Shown here: positions 7,345 to 11,758 of the stretch, piece by piece | Layout of the letters: every line of letters starts with the position of its first letter | Position numbering within the stretch: the first letter of the stretch is position 1 | Assembly: GCA_003132645.1 (NCBI GenBank) | Contig: PKYM01000165.1 | Location: 2,924-14,681, forward strand | Direction: 5' to 3' | Length of the DNA: 11,758 nucleotides | Origin: Actinomycetota bacterium | Lineage (GTDB): Bacteria; Actinomycetota; Thermoleophilia; UBA2241 | Notes under the pieces: model-generated | What the model was told of the DNA's origin: nothing | Databases searched by the model: none | What the model saw: the letters and a program-made list of their open reading frames with translations, nothing else | Made by a program: the position numbers and the translations under genes

Positions 7345-8715
7345 GTGGCGGAGTACGGCTCACTCGTGGTGACGGGCGACGGGCGCGAGGCGACCCCGGC
7401 GCCGCCGACCGACCCCCAGGTCATCAGGGCGATCCGCGAGTTCGGCCTCGAGGGCCGCACCCTGTTCCTGCCGCACATGCCCTACGGAGGCAGTTACCTC
7501 CTGGCCGCCGCGATCCGCTCCATCGGTTTCGACTGCTGGCCCACGACGCACTCCGACCACCGCACCCTCGAGATGGGCGGCAAGGTCACCTCCGGCGAGG
7601 AGTGCTACCCGCAGAAGATCACGGTGGGCGACTTCCTGCGCATGATCGACGATGTCGGCCGCGACAAGGTCGCCTTCCTCATGCCCGAAGCCAACGGGCC
7701 CTGTCGCTTCGGTCAGTACCGGCACCTCATCAGACACACGCTCGACGACCTCGGCTACACCGACGTGCCGGTCATCACGATCACGTCCAACGACGGCTAC
7801 TCGTCGATCGGCCAGTACTCGCAGGACCTCATCCGCACGGCCTGGCGGGCCGTGCTGGCTCACGACACCCTCATGAAGATGCTGCTGCGCACGCGGCCGT
7901 ACGAGCTCGAACCCGGCTGCGCCGACCAGGTCTATCTCGACGGGCTGCGCGACGTCGGCAAGGCGCTGTCCCTGCGCGACGCCTCGCACAAGCAGCGGCT
8001 CGCCGCGACGGTGCAGGCGATGACCGAGACGCGCGACCGGTTCCGCGCCGTTCCGGCGCGCTACGACCGGTCGCGCCCGCTGATCGGCGTGGTCGGCGAG
8101 ATCTTCTGCCGGCTGAACCAGTTCGCCAACGCCGACCTCATCCGGCTGGTCGAGGAGCAGGGCGGCGAGTGCTGGCTGGCCGACATCGCCGAGTGGGTCT
8201 GGTATGTCGACGACGAGCATGGCCGACGCCTCGCCGAAGAGGGCCGCAGCGTCTCCAAAGAGAACCTGGTGCGAAAGATCAAGTCAAAGGTCCAGCTGCG
8301 CGACGAACACGCCGTGCTGGCGCCCTTCGCCGACGACTTCGTGGGCTACGAAGAGGCCCACTCGGTGCGCGAAGTGCTCGACCTGAGCTACCCTTACCTG
8401 CCCTACGACGGCGCGCTCGGCGAGATGGTGCTGAGTACGGGCAAGGCGATCTATCTGCAGGGCAAGGGCGCCGACGGGGTCATCGACGTGAGCCCGTTCA
8501 CCTGCATGAACGGCATCGTCACCGAGGCCATTTATCCGGCAGTCAGCCGCGACCACGACGGCTTGCCGATCCGCACGTTCTACTTCGACGGTACGCAGAG
8601 CGACATGGAACGCGACATCGGTATCTTCCTGGAGCTCGCGCGCACCTATCAGCGCCGCAAGAAGCCGGCGCGGCGCTTTCCCGCGGTCTTCGAGCCCGCC
8701 GGCCCGTCTGCCTAG
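7345..8715 (+). CDS. 2-hydroxyacyl-CoA dehydratase (HgdB-like) subunit-type protein, COG3581-like
   Basis: A 456-aa cytoplasmic protein related to the D-component of 2-hydroxyacyl-CoA dehydratases and to the C-terminal part of long clostridial activase proteins. Three cysteines stand in family-type motifs: C87 in EECYPQK, C120 in GPCRFGQY and C387 in FTCMNG. Dehydratase subunits hold a [4Fe-4S] with three cysteines each, and the double-cubane-cluster proteins of the same superfamily hold an [8Fe-9S] cluster, so a cluster shared with the DUF2229 module (C765, C806, C979 of the upstream protein) is plausible inference. The GTG start at 7345 lies ten bases after the TAG of the activase, so translation is probably coupled; no strong ribosome binding site is visible. 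Together the two proteins match the length of the single-chain versions, so this looks like a natural split rather than a frameshift. Substrate unknown. Confidence 0.88.
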   Translation: MAEYGSLVVTGDGREATPAPPTDPQVIRAIREFGLEGRTLFLPHMPYGGSYLLAAAIRSIGFDCWPTTHSDHRTLEMGGKVTSGEECYPQKITVGDFLRMIDDVGRDKVAFLMPEANGPCRFGQYRHLIRHTLDDLGYTDVPVITITSNDGYSSIGQYSQDLIRTAWRAVLAHDTLMKMLLRTRPYELEPGCADQVYLDGLRDVGKALSLRDASHKQRLAATVQAMTETRDRFRAVPARYDRSRPLIGVVGEIFCRLNQFANADLIRLVEEQGGECWLADIAEWVWYVDDEHGRRLAEEGRSVSKENLVRKIKSKVQLRDEHAVLAPFADDFVGYEEAHSVREVLDLSYPYLPYDGALGEMVLSTGKAIYLQGKGADGVIDVSPFTCMNGIVTEAIYPAVSRDHDGLPIRTFYFDGTQSDMERDIGIFLELARTYQRRKKPARRFPAVFEPAGPSA

Positions 8716-8788
8716 AGCCGTCGCACGCGCGGGCGTCGGGCTGCCGCGCCGCCCGTCGCGCCCGGCGCGTGGCGCGCTCCTGGGCGGC

Positions 8789-8824
8789 GAGCCCCATCTC
8801 AAAGTTCGAGGCCCATCTGAAAAG
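8789..8824. repeat. Short imperfect direct repeat, period 19
   Basis: GAGCCCCATCTCAAAG (8789-8804) and GAGGCCCATCTGAAAAG (8808-8824) are near-copies placed 19 bases apart, between the end of the activase operon and the strong hairpin. They could be a tandem binding site or an old duplication. Confidence 0.4.
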
Positions 8825-8826
8825 AA

Positions 8827-8864
8827 GGAGAGGGCGGCGGCGCCTTGGCGCCGCCGCCCTCTCC
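8827..8864. terminator. Very strong, probably bidirectional intrinsic terminator
   Basis: An 18-bp perfect stem (8827-8844 with 8847-8864), with only TT between the arms, so the real loop must open the top pairs. On the minus strand the stem is followed at once by TTCTTTTC, a good T-tract, and it starts 47 bases after the stop of the small gene at 8912. On the + strand a T-rich TCTTTTG comes about ten bases after the stem, so it may also end the activase operon. Confidence 0.8.
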
Positions 8865-8911
8865 GCAGAGGCTTGTCTTTTGTGGTCTTCGGGACCGCTT
8901 GGCGGGACCGC

Positions 8912-9082
8912 TCAGCTGTCGCGGCGCGAAGGGATCTCGTTGCCGTAGTAGTGCGGCAGGCCGCCTTTGCTGTGGCGTCCGTAGGCGCGCAACAGGTCGA
9001 CGTTGACGCCGGAGGGCGTGCGCATGGCTTCGCCTGTGTCGTCGAGGATGCGGTTAAGAAGAAGCAGGACACGATGGTTCAT
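8912..9082 (-). CDS. Small protein of 56 aa, unknown function
   Basis: An open frame from ATG 9082 to TGA 8912 encodes 56 residues beginning MNHRVLLLLNRILDD and ending SRRDS. The case for a real gene is strong signals at both ends: AAGGAGGG (9088-9095, minus strand) five bases before the ATG, and a T-tracted 18-bp hairpin 47 bases after the stop. The N-terminus has a short hydrophobic run (VLLLL) followed by an acidic patch, too short for a clear membrane helix. The C-terminal half is rich in Gly, His, Tyr and Arg (LRAYGRHSKGGLPHYYGNE). There are no cysteines, so it is unlikely to bind an Fe-S cluster. I do not recognise the family. It is divergent from the cupin gene and shares a regulatory region with it. 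It could be a small regulator, toxin-like peptide or peptide precursor, but nothing seen singles out one. Confidence 0.7.
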   Translation of the reverse strand: MNHRVLLLLNRILDDTGEAMRTPSGVNVDLLRAYGRHSKGGLPHYYGNEIPSRRDS

Positions 9083-9087
9083 GGCAA

Positions 9088-9095
9088 CCCTCCTT
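9088..9095 (-). promoter_or_regulatory. Strong ribosome binding site of the 56-aa gene
   Basis: Read on the minus strand, AAGGAGGG lies five bases before ATG 9082. It is the best ribosome binding site in the window and the main evidence that the small open frame is translated. Confidence 0.8.
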
Positions 9096-9108
9096 CGGGC
9101 TTTCAAAA

Positions 9109-9137
9109 TTGAGACATTGTGCAGTCTATCACAATAT
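9109..9137 (+). promoter_or_regulatory. Candidate promoter of the cupin gene
   Basis: TTGAGA (9109-9114), five of six bases of the -35 consensus, is followed by a 17-base spacer and CAATAT (9132-9137), a moderate -10. The block is AT-rich against its surroundings. On the minus strand TTGTGA and CAATTT are also spaced by 17 bases, so a divergent promoter for the 56-aa gene may overlap it. Confidence 0.45.
9116..9135. promoter_or_regulatory. CRP/GlxR-like operator dyad between divergent genes
   Basis: ATTGTG (9116-9121) and CACAAT (9130-9135) form a perfect inverted repeat with eight bases between. Inside it, TGTGC-N6-TCACA (9118-9133) matches nine of ten defined bases of the TGTGA-N6-TCACA site known for CRP and actinobacterial GlxR. 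It lies in the spacer of the candidate cupin promoter, a position where binding would block transcription, and overlaps the divergent minus-strand candidate. Binding by a CRP/FNR-family protein is inference. Confidence 0.5.
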
Positions 9138-9238
9138 GCCACGATCAGTGAGCGCCGAAACGCCGCCCGTCGCCGGCAAAAAGGGCATGCGTTCCGCGGC
9201 GTATGCTGATGTCCGTACGCGACCGAAAGGATGTTGAC

Positions 9239-9559
9239 ATGAGCGCACTTCAGCCGGTGACGGCCGATCTCGCGACGATGAGCGAGTTCGCCCGCGACGG
9301 GATCGTCAGCAAGAGCGTCGTGGAGAACGACCACCACAAGATCATCCTGTTCGCGCTGGCCGCCGGACAGGAGCTCTCTGAGCACACCGCGAGCGTGGCG
9401 GCTTCGATCCACATCGTGAGTGGCGCCGGCACGGTCACCCTCGCGGGGCAGGAGCACGAGGCGCGGCCGGGAATGCTGTACTACATGCCGGCCGAACTCA
9501 GGCACGCGATCTACGCGCGGGACGACCTTGTCTTCCTGCTCACCATGTTTCGCACCTGA
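9239..9559 (+). CDS. Small single-domain cupin protein
   Basis: A 106-aa protein that fits one conserved beta-barrel cupin domain. The first cupin motif is seen from G43 to G62 (GQELSEHT to IVSGAG) and the second from G78 to H89 (GMLYYMPAELRH). Of the usual metal ligands (His-x-His, Glu, His) only H49 and H89 are in place: the second His is Ala51 and the Glu position is lost, though H58 might help. It may bind metal weakly or act as a sensor or binding protein rather than a dioxygenase. ATG 9239 is chosen because GAAAGG (9225-9230) lies eight bases upstream; an in-frame ATG at 9203 lacks such a site. It is divergent from the 56-aa gene and 76 bases before the lipoprotein gene. The ligand is unknown. 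Confidence 0.85.
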   Translation: MSALQPVTADLATMSEFARDGIVSKSVVENDHHKIILFALAAGQELSEHTASVAASIHIVSGAGTVTLAGQEHEARPGMLYYMPAELRHAIYARDDLVFLLTMFRT

Positions 9560-9570
9560 GGCGCCCTCGC

Positions 9571-9615
9571 GCGGTCTCGGCGGGGGCGAGCTTCTTGCGG
9601 TCTCGGCGGAGGCGA
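9571..9615. repeat. 19-bp direct repeat between the cupin and lipoprotein genes
   Basis: Two copies of a 19-base unit beginning GCGGTCTCGGCGG lie at 9571-9589 and 9597-9615 and differ at one base, with a period of 26. They fill most of the gap between the two genes and end seven bases before the ribosome binding site of the lipoprotein gene. This may be a tandem regulator site or a recent local duplication. Confidence 0.75.
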
Positions 9616-9635
9616 CGACGACAAAGGGGTTCGAG

Positions 9636-10574
9636 ATGCGTGTGACGAGGCAGGGCACGAGTGGCTGGGGAAGGATCGCTCTGCGCCTTGCCCTGGCGGC
9701 GGTCGCCATGACGGCGCCGGCCGTTGTGGTGGCGTGCGGGGGTTCGACGGCCTCGCCGGCATCGTCGGTGACGGTCACGGCAACAGTCCAGCCGCCGTCG
9801 CCGTCGCCGTCGGCAGCGACCTCTGCCTCGAGCTCGGCCTCTCCCGTCGGCGCGCCGACGGTGACCCTGTCGGTCTACTTCCTGCGGCCGATCGGTGGCG
9901 CGCAGCCCAGTCACGGGCCGTTCGTCGCCACCGCGCATCGGCTCGTGGCCGCCACGAAGGCGCCCGCGGGGGCGGCCGTGAAGGCGCTGCTGGCGGGTCC
10001 CACGGCCAGGGAGAAGGCCATCGGCATGACGACCGCGATCCCGGCCGGCACGACCTTGCGAAGCCTGGCGATCAGCGCCGGCGTGGCGACGGTCGATCTG
10101 TCCGGCGCCTTCGCGCAGACGACGCCGGCCACCAGGGCCGCGGCCCAGCTCTGCTACACCCTGACGCAGTTTCCCACCGTCAGCAGGGGCGTGCTCATCA
10201 AGGTGAACGGCGCGGCGTTCGCGGTGAACGGGAGCGGGGCAGCCCGCAAACGCGCCGACTATGAGTCGGTCACGCCGCCTATCTTCGTCGAGAGCCCGGC
10301 GCCGTTCGACGTGGTGACGAGTCCCCTCAAGGTCATGGGCACAGCCGACGTCTTCGAGGCGACCTTCCAGTCGAGGCTGTTCGACTCCGCGGCTCGCAGG
10401 CTCGCCGGCGGCACGGTGACGGCGACCTCAGGCAGCGGCACGCGCGGCACCTTCTCCTTCAGTCTCCCGCTCACCGGCAGCGCCGCCGCGGGCAGGCTCG
10501 TCTGCTTCGATGCCTCAGCCGAAAACGGCGCGTCGCTGCATACGGTCAGCATCCCGCTGACCTTCGGGCACTAG
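9636..10574 (+). CDS. GerMN and Gmad2 domain lipoprotein
   Basis: A 312-aa predicted lipoprotein anchored on the outer face of the membrane. A basic n-region and hydrophobic core are followed by the lipobox VVAC with the acylated Cys at 34, then a Ser/Pro/Thr-rich linker (about 36-73). Residues 76-197 fit a GerMN domain, including GPTAREK and the ATVDLSGAF strand. Residues 215-309 fit a Gmad2 Ig-like domain (FVESPAPFDVVTSPLKVMGTAD). This pair is known in GerM-like and LpqB-like envelope proteins of Gram-positive bacteria. It does not by itself show that the organism makes spores; a role in envelope or peptidoglycan assembly is inference. ATG 9636 follows AAAGGGG (9623-9629) by six bases, and the lipobox distance supports this start. 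The frame is open further upstream to 9420, but that part overlaps the cupin gene. Confidence 0.9.
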   Translation: MRVTRQGTSGWGRIALRLALAAVAMTAPAVVVACGGSTASPASSVTVTATVQPPSPSPSAATSASSSASPVGAPTVTLSVYFLRPIGGAQPSHGPFVATAHRLVAATKAPAGAAVKALLAGPTAREKAIGMTTAIPAGTTLRSLAISAGVATVDLSGAFAQTTPATRAAAQLCYTLTQFPTVSRGVLIKVNGAAFAVNGSGAARKRADYESVTPPIFVESPAPFDVVTSPLKVMGTADVFEATFQSRLFDSAARRLAGGTVTATSGSGTRGTFSFSLPLTGSAAAGRLVCFDASAENGASLHTVSIPLTFGH

Positions 10575-10601
10575 AGAGCGCGGACGAGCCATCCTGCCGC
10601 T

Positions 10602-10637
10602 GCCGCTGCGACCGCCTCTGCCGCTGCGGCCGCCTCT
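10602..10637. repeat. Two 18-bp tandem repeats in the convergent spacer
   Basis: The unit GCCGCTGCGACCGCCTCT (10602-10619) is repeated at 10620-10637 with one change (A to G). The array lies between the stop of the lipoprotein gene (10574) and that of the opposing adenine glycosylase gene (10682). It is low-complexity GC-rich sequence, probably from slippage. Confidence 0.65.
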
Positions 10638-10656
10638 GCCGCCGTTTTGGTGGCAG
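10636..10656. terminator. Weak stem-loop between convergent genes
   Basis: CTGCCGCC (10636-10643) pairs with GGTGGCAG (10649-10656) through one G-T pair, with loop GTTTT. It lies 61 bases past the lipoprotein stop and 25 bases past the glycosylase stop on the other strand. There is no T-tract after the stem on either strand, so function as a terminator is uncertain. Confidence 0.3.
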
Positions 10657-10681
10657 CCCGATAGCGAAAGCTCGCGCGGCG

Positions 10682-11515
10682 CTAGGAGCGCAGCGTCACC
10701 CGGTCGTCGTGCAGCACGACCAGGCCATCGGCGGCGAGGCTCTCGGCGACCTTGCGGCAGTCGCGAAGCGACAGCTCGAGTGCGGCGGCGGCGCCGGTCC
10801 ATGACTGCGGGCCGTGCTCGAGAAGCAGGCGTAGCAGGCGCGCGCGGCGCTGCCGGTGAGAGCCGGCGAACGGCGACTGGCGCGTGAGTGGCACGATGCC
10901 GGTTGCCTGCGAGGTGAGCACGAGGGAGCCGTAGTCCATGAGGGCGTTGTGCCAGTCGCGGGAGCGGCCGTGAGGCAGCACAGCCTCGGCCGTCGACTGC
11001 AGGGCGGTCGGGCTCAGGTCGTGGGGCAGGTCGAGCTCGTGGGTCAGCACCCGCCGGACGTTGGCATCGACCGCGGCGAGGTCGGCGTTGGCGGCGAAGA
11101 TCAGCACGGCGCGGGCCGTGTAGGGGCCCACGCCGGGCAGCGCGCGCAAGCCCTCGAGGTCGCTCGGCAAGCCGTCGGTGGCGGCCTCCGCGCAGCGCTT
11201 GAGGCGCACGGCGCGGTTGTTGTAGCCGAGACCCAGCCAGACGGCAAGGACGTCGGGCAGCGGCGCGGCGGCGAGGCGCGCCGCGGTGGGGAAGCGATCA
11301 AGAAAGGCGCTGTACTTCGGCAGCACGCGTGAGACCTGCGTCTGTTGGAGCATGATCTCGCTGACAAGGATGGCCCAGGGGTCGGTCGTGGCGCGCCAGG
11401 GCAGCTCGCGCCGATGGGCCGCATACCAGCTGAGCAGGTTGTCCTGGAGACGATCGACGACGCCGGGATCGAGCGCCGCCGGCGGTGCGGGGGACGGTCC
11501 GCCGCCGTGCCTCAC
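10682..11515 (-). CDS. mutY: MutY-family adenine DNA glycosylase lacking the Fe-S cysteines, with winged-helix-like tail
   Basis: Predicted base-excision repair enzyme that removes adenine mispaired with 8-oxoguanine. Numbered from GTG 11515 (277 aa): ELPWR, then VSEIMLQQTQV with catalytic-type E53, WLGLGYNNRA, and the helix-hairpin-helix LPGVGPYTA with Y132, a MutY hallmark. VDANVRRV follows with catalytic Asp150, then NALMDYGSLV. After this, MutY normally has four cysteines for [4Fe-4S] and then a NUDIX-like domain that reads 8-oxoguanine. Here residues 194-224 contain no cysteine, and the last 53 or so residues look like a winged helix instead. The length is short of full MutY (about 350). 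The start is set by the GTGA overlap with the stop of the upstream ABC-F gene; a GTG at 11533 would add six residues. A related HhH-GPD activity other than MutY is possible. Confidence 0.85.
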   Translation of the reverse strand: MRHGGGPSPAPPAALDPGVVDRLQDNLLSWYAAHRRELPWRATTDPWAILVSEIMLQQTQVSRVLPKYSAFLDRFPTAARLAAAPLPDVLAVWLGLGYNNRAVRLKRCAEAATDGLPSDLEGLRALPGVGPYTARAVLIFAANADLAAVDANVRRVLTHELDLPHDLSPTALQSTAEAVLPHGRSRDWHNALMDYGSLVLTSQATGIVPLTRQSPFAGSHRQRRARLLRLLLEHGPQSWTGAAAALELSLRDCRKVAESLAADGLVVLHDDRVTLRS

Positions 11516-11758
11516 TCGGCCGTCTCGTCCCACGCGAGGTAGAGCTTCTCGAGCCGGCGTTCGGTGCGCTCGCGCTCGCCGGCGAGGTCGGCCGCGCCGG
11601 CACGGTCGTCGTAGGTGTGGGGGTCAGCCAGGCGGGCGTCGATCTCGCCGAGCTGTTTTTCGGCGCGCAGGATGTCGGCTTCGAGGGCGCGCTGGCGGGC
11701 GCGCCGCCGGCGGACCTCTTCGGCGGCCTCCCTGGCGCGCGTCTCTGGGGCCGCCGCC
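11512..11758 (-). CDS. C-terminal end of an ABC-F family ATPase (partial)
   Basis: Reading leftward from 11757, 81 codons run to TGA at 11514-11512 and leave the window at the right edge. The sequence is highly charged and helical: an RRRRARQRALEADI stretch, then EKQLGEIDARLADPHTYDD, and a last helix EKLYLAWDETAE. This is the signature of the coiled-coil C-terminal domain of Uup/EttA-type ABC-F proteins, soluble twin-ATPase factors that act on the ribosome or, for Uup, on DNA structures. The ATPase domains lie outside, so the subfamily cannot be set. The stop overlaps the GTG start of the adenine glycosylase gene, so the two genes are probably cotranscribed with coupled translation. Confidence 0.8.
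   Translation of the reverse strand, partial: AAAPETRAREAAEEVRRRRARQRALEADILRAEKQLGEIDARLADPHTYDDRAGAADLAGERERTERRLEKLYLAWDETAE

Noticed and set aside
7334..7345. Possible frameshift splitting one long activase protein into two
   Set aside because: The first frame ends with a normal TAG after a low-complexity tail and the second begins with GTG ten bases later and its own non-conserved N-terminus; this looks like a natural gene boundary.
7602..8948. + strand open frame of 448 codons in another frame of the HgdB-like gene
   Set aside because: Arg/Ala/Pro-rich translation without motifs that runs through the strong terminator hairpin; the HgdB-like frame is clearly the coding one.
8912..9778. 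Extended 288-codon reading of the minus-strand frame that contains the 56-aa gene
   Set aside because: The upstream part runs opposite the cupin gene and through the promoter region. The strong ribosome binding site and ATG at 9082 define the short form instead.

Overview
The window is a GC-rich chromosomal stretch with dense, short-spaced genes. The gene mix is a PGRP-type amidase with FlgD-like Ig repeats, a GerMN/Gmad2 lipoprotein and a tandem 2-hydroxyacyl-CoA dehydratase activase. It suggests a high-GC bacterium with an anaerobic or facultatively anaerobic life style, most likely a deep-branching actinobacterium (Coriobacteriia- or Thermoleophilia-like). This lineage call is inference from gene content and base composition. 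I see no tRNA, rRNA, CRISPR array, transposase or phage gene.

Layout, left to right. Bases 1-55 carry the last codons of an unidentified + strand gene. A secreted peptidoglycan amidase of 886 aa follows (252-2912). A convergent minus-strand gene (3020-3820) encodes a 266-aa protein ending in a four-cysteine cluster and resembling the HhH-GPD fold. A 349-bp divergent intergenic region (3821-4169) leads into a two-gene + strand operon (4170-8715). Its first protein has two fused activase ATPase domains, a Cys4 patch and a DUF2229 dehydratase-like module; its second is a HgdB-like protein. A very strong hairpin (8827-8864) separates this operon from a small convergent minus-strand gene of 56 codons (8912-9082). 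That gene is divergent from a cupin gene (9239-9559), and a CRP/GlxR-like dyad lies between them. A GerMN-Gmad2 lipoprotein gene follows the cupin (9636-10574). Convergent to it, an ABC-F ATPase (only its C-terminus is present) and an adenine glycosylase of the MutY family are read leftward with a GTGA stop/start overlap (11758-10682).

Functional view. The activase operon holds the parts of an ATP-driven low-potential electron-transfer machine: two activator domains that can supply four cluster cysteines, and two modules each with three conserved-type cysteines, like the paired subunits of 2-hydroxyacyl-CoA dehydratases and the double-cubane-cluster proteins. No CoA transferase, acyl-CoA dehydrogenase or other substrate gene is nearby, so its substrate is unknown. 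The amidase and the lipoprotein act outside the membrane.

The best leads are: the fused, asymmetric activase system; a MutY that has lost its iron-sulfur cysteines and carries a winged-helix-like tail; the Cys4 HhH-GPD-like protein; and the 56-aa gene with its own ribosome binding site, terminator and CRP-like operator.
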